From positions 1-27,167 of IMG/VR virus record IMGVR_UViG_3300003323_000766: a DNA stretch of 27,167 bases; one strand, 5' to 3'. Under the pieces are notes generated by a model. That model made no database searches, had not been told where the DNA came from, and saw only the letters and a list, made by a program, of their open reading frames with translations. Source of the stretch: a virus. Shown here piece after piece: positions 1 to 7,941 of the stretch. Position 1 is the stretch's first letter. Each line of letters opens with the position of its first letter. Both the position numbers and the translations under genes were made by a program.

Positions 1-32
1 GGCGTATTAATCGTATAAAGCGGCGTTGTCAT
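1..32 (-). CDS. Start of a late gene, cut by the window edge
   Basis: An ATG at 32-30 overlaps the stop of the upstream ejection-protein gene as ATGA and is preceded by GGAGAGA. Only about ten codons are present, beginning M-T-T-P-L-Y-T-I-N-T. In P22-like phages tail or tailspike genes often follow the ejection genes, so a tail protein is possible, but nothing in these few residues shows it. Confidence 0.55.
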   Translation of the reverse strand, partial: MTTPLYTINT

Positions 33-1753
33 TCATTCTCTCCGTAAATCGCGTTAAGCAAAGGATTAGCATATTCCCCTGGTTTTTTATTGCCTTGCCT
101 GTTAATTGCCCTTAAAACAGACTCCGGATGTCTCTGCGCATATCTTCCAAGCATTGTTCCGATTCCTTTTGAACCGGCTGCAAGGCCTAATCCAAAAAGC
201 GCCGCTTCTCCCGGATTTGAACCATGTCCATAAGCGAGGCCTCCGCCCAAAAGTCCAGGCACTCCATGATATAAAGCAGCATGCCTTATGGCCTTTCCTA
301 AAGACTTATCATTGGCATAGCCGGTTGGATAATATTTTTCTGCAGCGGATTGAGCGGCCGACAATAATTTTTCTTCTGGTTTTCCGCCAAACATAACCGC
401 TCTCTGGGCAGGCGACATGCTTTGGTAAAAATCAAATGCGTCCTTGGCGTCTTTGCCACGTCCAACATTTCTAAATTCGTAATTTCGAAGCCCTTCAGAA
501 GCTGCGCGAGAATCCCCTAATAGATTAGAAAGATATTGAGAGCCATGCGTTCCGGTCTGTCCTGCTCCAGGCAAATACTCATTCATTAATGAGCCTTCTG
601 GAGTATCACCTTTTAATCCTCCTTCTAATGGGCGGCTTGGTTGAGGCTTCCCATACTTATCGGGAGATTGGTAAAATTCTTTTAACCGCGTGGTAGCTTT
701 ATTTGCATCTGTCCAGGTTTTGTAGAAATCTTTTAATTCAGGAGTGGCATTCTTGCCTTCAGCGCCAACCACATCATTTAGACTAAATTTTAAATCTTTA
801 GCGAATTCTTTCATCTCACGACTAGGCGCATCCATATTTCTTTTTCTTGCAAAATTTCCTAGTATTTCATTTAAATTTTGACGAAGCGCAATAACGCCTG
901 AAAGACTTTGAGGAGATAAATTTTTAGCTTCTTCCTTGGCAAATTCCAATGCATCAACATATTTGGATTGCTTGGATGGTTCCAAAGCACTTTTTTCTTT
1001 GATAAAATTTTCAACCGTTTTATCGTAAGGAGATGCATTAATTCTAAAAGCAGATTCATCCAAAGCATTTGCTTTTTCTTCCGCAGACTTCCAAAGAGCA
1101 TTTGTTTTTCCAAGTTGAGCATCATATGCGCCTTTTAAAGATTGCGCGCCAGATTCAGATGGCCCCAGGCGTTCTTTTACATATTGCGTTGCTTTTTCGA
1201 CAAGCGCGGGAATAGAACTTTTTGCATAGGCATTTGATATTCCCTCTATTGCTTTTCCGCCAAGTATGCCAACACCATGAGCTACTGCGCCAATGCCACC
1301 GCCCTCGATGGCGCCCATTAATCTATCTTCGGGATTATTAACCGCGCCATATCCAGCACCCCCTAATACATTGGCTTTTAATATTTCAGAACCTGGAAGC
1401 GCTCTCATTGCGCCAAATTTAGCAGCCATATTTCCCGCTTTTGCAAATGGCAAGTATCCCAATAATCCAACTCCAATCTTATCGGCCAAGTTTTCTTCAG
1501 CGCCAAATGTTTTGTATGGATCAAAGCTGCTTGGAGAAAACTCAGGAATGCGGCCACCAGAAATATTGTGAGGAAGATTCGCTAAATTCTGACCAAACTT
1601 AGTCACACCAGCGGCAATATGTTTAATAGGCTCATAAGCATCAGGATTTCCACCAAGTCTCTGCATCAAAATTTGTTTAGCCATGTCCGGCGTTAATTCT
1701 TCTTTCGCCTGAGGTCTGCTATCTAAAATTTCTTGAGCTTCTTGTGGAGTCAT
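29..1753 (-). CDS. Putative DNA ejection (pilot) protein, P22 gp16-like by position
   Basis: The protein has 574 residues. Two glycine/alanine-rich hydrophobic stretches (about residues 90-175 and 490-540) flank a long charged helical middle. This layout is typical of internal virion proteins that are ejected with the DNA and insert into the cell envelope. It is the last of three consecutive ejection-type genes, matching the place of gp7-gp20-gp16 in P22. The start codon overlaps the previous gene's TAA (TAATG) behind a weak GGTGG site. No lysozyme or transglycosylase motif was recognised. The family assignment rests on position and composition, so another virion pilot protein is possible. 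Confidence 0.6.
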   Translation of the reverse strand: MTPQEAQEILDSRPQAKEELTPDMAKQILMQRLGGNPDAYEPIKHIAAGVTKFGQNLANLPHNISGGRIPEFSPSSFDPYKTFGAEENLADKIGVGLLGYLPFAKAGNMAAKFGAMRALPGSEILKANVLGGAGYGAVNNPEDRLMGAIEGGGIGAVAHGVGILGGKAIEGISNAYAKSSIPALVEKATQYVKERLGPSESGAQSLKGAYDAQLGKTNALWKSAEEKANALDESAFRINASPYDKTVENFIKEKSALEPSKQSKYVDALEFAKEEAKNLSPQSLSGVIALRQNLNEILGNFARKRNMDAPSREMKEFAKDLKFSLNDVVGAEGKNATPELKDFYKTWTDANKATTRLKEFYQSPDKYGKPQPSRPLEGGLKGDTPEGSLMNEYLPGAGQTGTHGSQYLSNLLGDSRAASEGLRNYEFRNVGRGKDAKDAFDFYQSMSPAQRAVMFGGKPEEKLLSAAQSAAEKYYPTGYANDKSLGKAIRHAALYHGVPGLLGGGLAYGHGSNPGEAALFGLGLAAGSKGIGTMLGRYAQRHPESVLRAINRQGNKKPGEYANPLLNAIYGENE

Positions 1754-2949
1754 TATTTTCCACCTCTGGCTATTTTTTGAAGTTCTTCAAGCGTGTAGGA
1801 TTTTCCATTAGAATGAGTATAAGATTTTGAATCATTTCCCCAGCCTGATTTTGATTCAGTCTTTTTTTGAGAAGATTTCATGCCTGATAATTTTTCTTCA
1901 GGTATTTTCAATGAAACTTTTGGTTGTGAAACTTGATCGGCAGTAGTTAATTTATTATTTTCAATAGTTTGCTCTAAAACCCCCATGGAGTTTTGCCACC
2001 TGCTAATCGCTAATTTAGGGTTAGAAAAGAAATTATCAAATTTCATAATTTCAGAAACTTCTTTTTGGGCATTATCTGTAGAACGTTTCCCTAGGGCTAC
2101 GCCTAAGTCCCCTTCGGATATTTTTGATGGGTTTTGCATATCAATATATGCCTTATATTCTGGCGTTATATTTGATGCATTTAATAATGCAGCAGCCCTA
2201 TCCTTTTGCAAATTTAATTTTCCAAATACGCCAGTATATCTATCTATTACAAGAGGAATCATTTCATTAAGATTTTTTACTGCAATTGTAAAACGAGCGC
2301 CAGCATCAATTCTTTTTTTCTGATCTGCAGTACGAATCTTATTTTCATATCCTTGCTTTCCTGATTCCCTGACGGTATTTGTGATAGAAGAATTTTTATT
2401 TTGTGAATCAGGAGCAACAAATTGCTGAGATGATGACGCAGGATTCGAAGAATTATTATTTTGAGGAACAGAATAATTACCCATCGAATAATTTTGACTC
2501 TCTGGAGGCGCAGGCTGTAAATTAACATTGCTACCTATCTGCTTATTAATAAAAGGCTGCAAAATATTCATTCCAATACCTGAATTATTAGAAGAACCTC
2601 CATTTATATAATCCTGATTAGCCATCTGAACCGCGCTAGAGTAAAGTTCTGGATTTTTTGCTGCCAGCCCCAACTTAACCTCAGAAGGCAATGTATTTAA
2701 CATTCTTCCAAGCACATATCCAGGACCAAAACGTTGCTGTTGATGCGCTAAATTTTCTTGCCCTAAAACAGCGCCAGCCAATTTAATGGCTTCATTTTGC
2801 GGAATATATTTATTTTGCAACCCGAGCGCTTCATTTTGTAATGCGTGCGTCTGATTAGCTCCCAAACCCGCAGAGGTCTGCAACGCTTTCGCCATCACAT
2901 CAGGACCGTAAGGGTCAAGCCCCCATATTCCATATCGTGCTGAGTACAT
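1753..2949 (-). CDS. Putative DNA ejection protein, P22 gp20-like by position
   Basis: This 398-residue protein has an alanine/glutamine-rich N-terminal half (residues 20-115), a long Asn/Ser/Gln low-complexity stretch (about 118-200) and a charged helical C-terminal part. The C-terminal tail around 360-398 is Ser/Lys/Gly rich. Such composition is usual for the internal proteins of P22-like virions that leave the head with the genome. It lies between two other ejection-type genes and starts three bases after the stop of the previous one. No enzyme motif is visible. Confidence 0.5.
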   Translation of the reverse strand: MYSARYGIWGLDPYGPDVMAKALQTSAGLGANQTHALQNEALGLQNKYIPQNEAIKLAGAVLGQENLAHQQQRFGPGYVLGRMLNTLPSEVKLGLAAKNPELYSSAVQMANQDYINGGSSNNSGIGMNILQPFINKQIGSNVNLQPAPPESQNYSMGNYSVPQNNNSSNPASSSQQFVAPDSQNKNSSITNTVRESGKQGYENKIRTADQKKRIDAGARFTIAVKNLNEMIPLVIDRYTGVFGKLNLQKDRAAALLNASNITPEYKAYIDMQNPSKISEGDLGVALGKRSTDNAQKEVSEIMKFDNFFSNPKLAISRWQNSMGVLEQTIENNKLTTADQVSQPKVSLKIPEEKLSGMKSSQKKTESKSGWGNDSKSYTHSNGKSYTLEELQKIARGGK

Positions 2950-2951
2950 GC

Positions 2952-3668
2952 TTAATACCCCAAGTTATAACTTGAATAACCACCCGAACCCGGCGCAATT
3001 CCGGCATTCATCGTCCACGGCGTTCCAGCCGCATTCATAGGGCCACTATAAGAGCCAGAAGACGGCATATTCCCAAAATAATTCATGCCAACACCAATGG
3101 CGTTACCAAACGCATTTGCAAGGGCCCCTTGAGAAGATTGCTGACCTTTCAAATTGGCGCCTATCATCGACTCCAACAATGCATCCTGCGCATTTAAACC
3201 GCTCAATCCCATTTTTGCCGTTGAATCTAGACCAGAAAGACCCATGCCATAACTTTGCATCCCGCGATTAATATAGTTATCCATGAACTGGCCGGTCATA
3301 TTATTGATAGAATCATTTAGGGCGCGCTGAGCCGCGGGCGACTGGATCATGCCGGTATTTGCAGCATTCATGTTCATGGCTTGCGTCGTTCTTTTTTCAA
3401 GCTCTTTTTGATAAGGCGACACAAAGAATCCTTTCGTTACCATGTCCTGAACGAAATTAGGGTTTTGCAAGAGCTTGTTATACTCTTCCATACCCCTCGT
3501 TCCGGCTTCATTGCCGCGGTCTATATAAGGGTTATAGCGAGCCGCTTGCTCCTGAAATAATCGAGCAGCCTCTTCAAATGCGCCGCTTTGGTCGCCAAAC
3601 ATGCCACCCAGCGCACTTCCAGCCAGACCAAGCCCTAAATTTGCAAGACCGCCAAAATCACCAAACAT
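2952..3668 (-). CDS. Putative DNA ejection protein, P22 gp7/gp14-region type
   Basis: The 238-residue protein opens with a Gly/Leu/Ala-rich hydrophobic segment (residues 4-27). It continues with a helical region containing YNPYIDRG and SPYQKELE, then a Gly/Asn/Met/Ser-rich tail. Many podovirus virion proteins at this position share this plan: a hydrophobic glycine-rich start, a 'PYI..G..G...Y..LL..P' stretch and a low-complexity tail. They are annotated as DNA transfer or internal virion proteins. The function is inferred from this pattern and from the neighbouring ejection genes. Confidence 0.5.
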   Translation of the reverse strand: MFGDFGGLANLGLGLAGSALGGMFGDQSGAFEEAARLFQEQAARYNPYIDRGNEAGTRGMEEYNKLLQNPNFVQDMVTKGFFVSPYQKELEKRTTQAMNMNAANTGMIQSPAAQRALNDSINNMTGQFMDNYINRGMQSYGMGLSGLDSTAKMGLSGLNAQDALLESMIGANLKGQQSSQGALANAFGNAIGVGMNYFGNMPSSGSYSGPMNAAGTPWTMNAGIAPGSGGYSSYNLGY

Positions 3669-3669
3669 A

Positions 3670-3942
3670 TTAAAAGTCCGTAATGGTTAAATTTCCAGAA
3701 ACGATCGTCGCTTTCTGTGTTTTATCTGTATCAATGTTGTAAAAAATCTTTCCAGACTGCGAAAGGTCATTTGCAGACACCATCGCATCTAACTGAGACT
3801 GTCCTAATTGCGTCGCCTGTACGCCCACCAAACAAAATTTCTGCAAAAAATTATGCAGGCTCAATAAATACTTATGCATTAATTGAAGGTCTGGACTCAT
3901 CGGAGGCTTCGGCAATTGATTTTGATTCGTCAAATCAGCCAT
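3670..3942 (-). CDS. Small virion-region protein, unknown
   Basis: Two adjacent ATGs are possible. The second, at 3942, gives 90 residues and sits six bases behind GGAGG, so it was chosen. It overlaps the stop of the adaptor gene. The sequence is a proline-rich N-terminus, a helical middle with two cysteine/leucine-rich stretches, and a C-terminal beta-like end (IVSGNLTITDF). It sits in the place where P22 has the tail needle gp26, but it is far too short and lacks heptad repeats, so no function is assigned. Confidence 0.6.
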   Translation of the reverse strand: MADLTNQNQLPKPPMSPDLQLMHKYLLSLHNFLQKFCLVGVQATQLGQSQLDAMVSANDLSQSGKIFYNIDTDKTQKATIVSGNLTITDF

Positions 3943-4634
3943 CATGGCCCTCCGGATAATTTATAAAACCACGGATACGGCGGAATACCACCCATGTCCG
4001 GACGACCAAATACACTCATCGCAGGCGTGCTCAATGGCGTCTCTCTCTTGCTCTTAAGTTGCGCAAATAATTGGGCGCGCTTGGCTTCTTTCTTTTCATC
4101 AAAAGGAACGCCCTTTTCTAAAGCCAATTGCGCCGCCAATTCATAAATCAAATACTGAATCATGTATTTCGGCACATTAAAGGGAATAGATGCATACAAT
4201 GTTAAAGGCCCAATTGCTGTCCTGCCCCACACAATAAAAGAGTAAGAAGGCTGATTAGGAATAGGATAAACGTCTATGTTTTGCTTCAATGGGTCGAAAT
4301 AATAAATCGCCGGAATAGAGCGTAAATCTATAATTTGACGAGCCTCTACGAACCGAGTCAAATTAACAGGTATTAATTGATAATTGGCTCTCTTCGGAGA
4401 CCCAGGCAGCACAAAGCTTACGTTATCTACCTGCACAAAATCGGTGCCCAGCAAATCATCAACATTGTTAAAGCTATATTCCACCGAGTAGGGGATTAAA
4501 TCTCTGACGGTGTCGAATATGATATTGAGCGTATTGAGCGCAGCGGCTGTTACCCCGCCATTAATGGCTGGCTGCAGCTCTCTATCATAAAGAGATAGAT
4601 AAAGCGCCTCTGAAACAAGCTCGGCAGCCAGCAT
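3942..4634 (-). CDS. Putative head-to-tail adaptor, P22 gp4-like
   Basis: The protein has 230 residues. The N-terminal part has an 'ALNTLNIIFDTVRDLI' helix like the one near the start of podovirus gp4/head-completion proteins. A C-terminal helix (about 155-200) is rich in Ala, Lys, Arg and Leu (YLIYELAAQLALEKG). It is followed by a Pro/Gly-rich tail, as in adaptor proteins that dock below the portal. A good AGGAG site precedes the ATG. P22 gp4 is shorter (about 166 residues). The assignment rests on the helix pattern and on the gene's place after the coat region. Confidence 0.5.
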   Translation of the reverse strand: MLAAELVSEALYLSLYDRELQPAINGGVTAAALNTLNIIFDTVRDLIPYSVEYSFNNVDDLLGTDFVQVDNVSFVLPGSPKRANYQLIPVNLTRFVEARQIIDLRSIPAIYYFDPLKQNIDVYPIPNQPSYSFIVWGRTAIGPLTLYASIPFNVPKYMIQYLIYELAAQLALEKGVPFDEKKEAKRAQLFAQLKSKRETPLSTPAMSVFGRPDMGGIPPYPWFYKLSGGP

Positions 4635-4646
4635 ATCGCCTTTCTC

Positions 4647-5738
4647 CTAGTTATAATCTTTCAATAGAAAATTACACGAATCTAAGTAAATTTCATCGTC
4701 AGCAGTAGGCGAATTCAAAAGAACGACCTTGCTATTTTCTACCGGACCTAAAGTCAAAGAACCAGACGCCGCGCCAGCGCTAAATACCAAACGAGAAGCG
4801 GGCGAATATCCTTGGCCCCCTGCAGAAACCGCAACAGAGAGGACACCCCAAACAACGTTTGCGGTGTATCCCGTTCCAGAGCCTGAAGTCGAACCTTGGG
4901 CGACGGGATTACTAGGCAATACGGTATAGTTTCCAGTGTTGCTATCAGTCTTTGTATTTACGCCGAAAAGTGCTGTATTAAAAGTCGCGCCTGTGCCGCT
5001 GCCGCTGGTAGAGGCTTGCGTAAAGGTGGCGCTATTGGTTGTGTAAGAACCCGCATTAGAAATACTAACGCTTGTAATTGCGCCCGTGCTTACACCTGTT
5101 ACTGTCAATACGGCCGGTGTTGCACCTGCGCCGCCAGACAATGTAATTGTGTCATTGACTGCATAGCCAGTACCCGCAGCGTTCACCGCGATGGATACAA
5201 GTTTTGTAGTAGTTATTGTCACAATAATGGCTTGCGAGAATGTGCCGCCCGTCAAAGTAATGGTATTTCCAGGGGCATAACCGCTACCCGCAGCAACCCC
5301 AGTCACCGAATTTGCTTTCATGTGAGTCACAAGCGTGGCGCCCACGCCAGGACCAAGAATAGAAGCGGTGGGAATAGCCGAATAAGAACCCGCGTTCGTA
5401 ACGGTTACGGCCTCAATGGCAGAACCGCCGGAGGTGATTTTTACACCATTAGAAACGTGAGCACCTGAACGTACCACTGCAACAGGAAATACGCCCTCCA
5501 CTTGTGGATTAATGAGCGGAGGCAATTCGCATAATTCCATATTGGAAACTGGATTTGAGTCTATCGTCACCACTCCGCTGAGCTGGGCCATGCCCGAGCC
5601 ATTGAGCAATACTTTTGCATCGGCTGTGACATCTTCATTGACAGATACCACATTTTTATAATTTTGAGACAATTGCTCAAAGACAAGACGAGAACTCAAA
5701 TAATTCACGTCTTGCGGCGTTAAATTTAAAGCGGACAT
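4647..5738 (-). CDS. Repeat-rich beta protein, probable capsid decoration or head-fibre protein
   Basis: The ATG at 5738 was chosen because GGAG lies seven bases before it; an upstream in-frame ATG at 5750 has no site of its own. The 363-residue protein has a short helical N-terminus. The region from about 115 to 335 is Gly/Ser/Thr-rich with imperfect repeats built on AGS-Y or AG-GY followed by a 'NTITLTGG'-like strand (AGSGYAPGNTITLTGG, AGTGYAVNDTITLSGG, AGGQGYSPASRLVFSAG). These predict stacked beta modules. It is the first gene after the coat, a usual place for decoration proteins. No match to a named family can be claimed. Confidence 0.55.
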   Translation of the reverse strand: MSALNLTPQDVNYLSSRLVFEQLSQNYKNVVSVNEDVTADAKVLLNGSGMAQLSGVVTIDSNPVSNMELCELPPLINPQVEGVFPVAVVRSGAHVSNGVKITSGGSAIEAVTVTNAGSYSAIPTASILGPGVGATLVTHMKANSVTGVAAGSGYAPGNTITLTGGTFSQAIIVTITTTKLVSIAVNAAGTGYAVNDTITLSGGAGATPAVLTVTGVSTGAITSVSISNAGSYTTNSATFTQASTSGSGTGATFNTALFGVNTKTDSNTGNYTVLPSNPVAQGSTSGSGTGYTANVVWGVLSVAVSAGGQGYSPASRLVFSAGAASGSLTLGPVENSKVVLLNSPTADDEIYLDSCNFLLKDYN

Positions 5739-5755
5739 AATTTTCTCCATTATTA

Positions 5756-5776
5756 AAGGGGGCGTAACGCCCCCTT
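5756..5776 (-). terminator. Perfect G+C-rich hairpin after the coat gene, possible partial terminator
   Basis: AAGGGGGCG and CGCCCCCTT form a perfect 9-bp stem around a 3-base loop, seven bases after the coat stop codon. In the leftward transcript the stem is followed by only three U residues, so it is more likely an attenuator or an mRNA 3'-end stabiliser than a strong terminator. On the plus strand the following bases are TTGTTTT, but no rightward gene reads into it. Confidence 0.55.
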
Positions 5777-5782
5777 GTTTTA

Positions 5783-7051
5783 TTAAGACGCGGCTGTTGG
5801 AACAGGAACCACATACGGCGTAAACGCTCTCAATCCTAAGATTTGAGCAATACGGAATATGTTGACCCCCGACTCAACAGAACCTTGCGCGTAGGCTTTA
5901 ACAGGACAAGAATTCATTCCTTTGTTGCTGGAATTTCTTGCGCCATCGATATCGCCGAGCGTTAATGGAACCGCGCTTAAACCCGCTTTGGTGTAAGCAT
6001 AGTTTGGATTGTAATCAGGATAAGCGATGACAGACGCGCCAGGAGCAGGAAGCGCCGAGACGTTTGCATGCATGCCAGATACTAGCAATGGATAAGGCAA
6101 TGTAATGTCCACATTACCTGCGCCGTCACCATGAGCATCTTCCATTGCCACAACAACTAATTTTTCAGGCAACACCGCATAACCAATTCTTTGTAGCAAA
6201 TTAACGGAAGGAATAGAGAATAAATCCCCCGCATTCACTAATTGGTCGGTCGTTGCAGGAACGCCCGTTAATGTGATAATCGTGCCGGTTGCATCGATAT
6301 CCGAAACGGTAATGCCCTCAACAGTTGATAATGTGCCCGCCGTATGTTTGAGCAATTGGTTAGATTGGATGCAATCCATTCCCGCCAGCTCGCCTTTATC
6401 ACGACCGCCGCCCACAAATGAAGTTCTAACAATCTTTTCGTTGATAGACTCGTTGAACATGTTTGCCAAGGAGTTCGCAACGTTCTGACCATCTTGAAGA
6501 TTCATCATGAAGGTTCTAGTCATCGTATTCAGCTGGATTCTATCCATGAATACGCGCACCGCAGTGACAGAAGAAATGTTATTTAATGCGCTTAATTTGC
6601 TGATTTCATCAATCGGCGTAAACATTGAGTTTACTTTCAAGCGATAAGCCGCTTCGGTTTCTTGGTCAACCATCATGGTTTGATACGCAGGGAAGGCGTA
6701 GTTGTCCACAACAGCCTTCTGTTCGGGAACAGTCAATGCTTTACGCATATCCACGAAGCTAAATAATTCTTGGTATAAATTTCCAGAGAAAACAACGTTG
6801 TAAATATCGTTCTCTGTAATAGTGTAATCCATCACCAAGTCATCAATGCCGCTCGGCGTAACAGCCAAGCCACGTTGAGTAGGAGGATTAATAGGGAGCT
6901 TGATACGAATAGCGCCGCCGGTTGCGTAGCCTCGTGTTTGAAATTGTTCTAAATAATCTCTGTTAGCAGTTGCCAATAAAGGATGGCCGTTCTCAAAGAA
7001 CTCCAGCATCTTTCGGGCGGTAAAATCAGTGGTGGCGGTAACGTTTGCCAT
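5783..7051 (-). CDS. Major capsid (coat) protein, P22 gp5-like
   Basis: The protein has 422 residues; P22 coat has 430. It follows a scaffold-type gene and precedes a decoration-type gene, the usual place for the coat. The N-terminal helical arm (residues 1-35) leads into the HK97-fold core. A segment near 255-285 (GVPATTDQLVNAGDLFSIPSVNLL) resembles the P22 insertion-domain stretch reading '..MKRGDKISFAGVKFL'. A second, larger insertion follows before the C-terminal core around 375-415. GGAGAGACACT precedes the ATG. Upstream is a long leader with its own promoter-like motif, which would let coat be made in excess over the other late proteins. Function is the icosahedral shell. Confidence 0.8.
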   Translation of the reverse strand: MANVTATTDFTARKMLEFFENGHPLLATANRDYLEQFQTRGYATGGAIRIKLPINPPTQRGLAVTPSGIDDLVMDYTITENDIYNVVFSGNLYQELFSFVDMRKALTVPEQKAVVDNYAFPAYQTMMVDQETEAAYRLKVNSMFTPIDEISKLSALNNISSVTAVRVFMDRIQLNTMTRTFMMNLQDGQNVANSLANMFNESINEKIVRTSFVGGGRDKGELAGMDCIQSNQLLKHTAGTLSTVEGITVSDIDATGTIITLTGVPATTDQLVNAGDLFSIPSVNLLQRIGYAVLPEKLVVVAMEDAHGDGAGNVDITLPYPLLVSGMHANVSALPAPGASVIAYPDYNPNYAYTKAGLSAVPLTLGDIDGARNSSNKGMNSCPVKAYAQGSVESGVNIFRIAQILGLRAFTPYVVPVPTAAS

Positions 7052-7225
7052 AGTGTCTCTCCAGACTTAAATAAGCGTAGTAATACAAAGGCATAAAAAT
7101 GCCCAGCCATTGTTGCTTTTACGCATATTTAACGTCTGAGGGGACGGAAAAGTTTTACGTGTCTTCAACACGCGAAGCCGCAACTGCTTCACACTATTTA
7201 AAGTCTAGGACGACTATGGCAAAAA
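7052..7225 (-). other. Structured leader of the coat mRNA
   Basis: This 174-base stretch between the coat promoter motif and the coat ATG has no convincing gene. On the minus strand it can fold into TGTGAAGC pairing with GCTTCGCG around a 7-base loop (two G-U pairs), or alternatively CGTGT/ACACG. Nearer the gene, GGCAT-TTTT-ATGCC forms a hairpin at 7103-7090. The end carries the GGAGAG ribosome site. A plus-strand frame crossing the region has no support. Confidence 0.4.
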
Positions 7226-7254
7226 CATATACACGCACCTTTTTAGAGTGTCAA
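7226..7254 (-). promoter_or_regulatory. Promoter-like motif before the coat gene
   Basis: On the minus strand TTGACA (7254-7249) is followed after exactly 17 bases by TATATG (7231-7226), inside GTGCGTGTATATGT. The same 14-base string at the same distance from TTGACA occurs at the head of the late operon. The -35 is perfect and the -10 is imperfect. It lies between the scaffold and coat genes and would add a separate coat transcript. Confidence 0.6.
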
Positions 7255-7258
7255 CACC

Positions 7259-7933
7259 CTATTTCTTTTTGCCATAAATATATTCAACCGCAGAAATATC
7301 GCCTGTTTCGCCTTCTGGCTCGCTCAATTGTTGCGAAGGTTTGTATCCACTTGCTTTTGGTTCAAGGCCCGCCAATTGCTTGCTGATTGTATTAATTTGC
7401 TGAACCATTTGACCCGGAGTTGAATACTTTAAAACAGCATAATCTGCCTTATCTTTCAGCAGATGTTTTGCAACAGCGGCAATATTAGGAATATGATCTA
7501 ACTCTGACATTAAAGGAATGATTGGATTTAAATCGTTTCCTGTTCTACGAAGCTCTTCTAGCTCTGGGTCTTGCTCAGTAGCCGCATTAATTTTCTGCAT
7601 CATGGAATGTATTTTCGCCTGCTGCTGAGCCTGCATGCTGCCTTGCTCCATAATTTTTTTAACTTCATCAATTGAAACCATGCCGGGCGCCTGAGGAGAT
7701 TCGCTTTTCTTAAGATTTTGCATCATTTCATGCTCTTGGCGAAGCGCTTGCAAATCAGCTTCTGCTTTAGCAGCCCTGGCCTCGGCTTCTGTTCTTGCTT
7801 TTGTGGCAGACTTTAAACGAGCGCGAATCGCGTCCGACATCTTTTTGTCTTCAGGCGTCGCATTTTCCTGCGTTTGCGTTTCCTCTGCGGGGATTTCTTC
7901 GGCTTGTTCATTTTGCATAGTTTCGTCGTTCAT
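7259..7933 (-). CDS. Scaffolding protein, P22 gp8-like by position
   Basis: The 224-residue protein lies directly upstream of the coat gene. It is almost wholly helical and charged. It has an acidic N-terminus (residues 1-30, rich in Glu and Gln), an Ala/Glu/Lys coiled coil (about 35-85), glutamine-rich helices (100-125) and a Lys-rich C-terminus (YIYGKKK). A basic C-terminal helix is the coat-binding element of the P22 scaffold. P22 gp8 is longer (303 residues). AGGAG lies well placed before the ATG. Its role would be to direct procapsid assembly and then leave the shell. Confidence 0.7.
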   Translation of the reverse strand: MNDETMQNEQAEEIPAEETQTQENATPEDKKMSDAIRARLKSATKARTEAEARAAKAEADLQALRQEHEMMQNLKKSESPQAPGMVSIDEVKKIMEQGSMQAQQQAKIHSMMQKINAATEQDPELEELRRTGNDLNPIIPLMSELDHIPNIAAVAKHLLKDKADYAVLKYSTPGQMVQQINTISKQLAGLEPKASGYKPSQQLSEPEGETGDISAVEYIYGKKK

Positions 7934-7941
7934 GGGTTCTC

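Noticed and set aside
1293-1571. Plus-strand open frame within the first ejection-type gene
   Set aside because: Pro/Ala-rich antisense of Gly/Ala codons in the minus-strand gene; no start signals.
4896-5468. A 190-codon plus-strand open frame, Cys/Arg-rich, opposite the beta-repeat gene
   Set aside because: It mirrors the repeated Gly/Thr codons of the minus-strand gene, has no ribosome site, and its composition is unlike a real protein.
7099-7386. A plus-strand open frame across the coat promoter and the end of scaffold
   Set aside because: No promoter or ribosome site reads it, and it covers the antisense of a well-supported gene and of the promoter motif.
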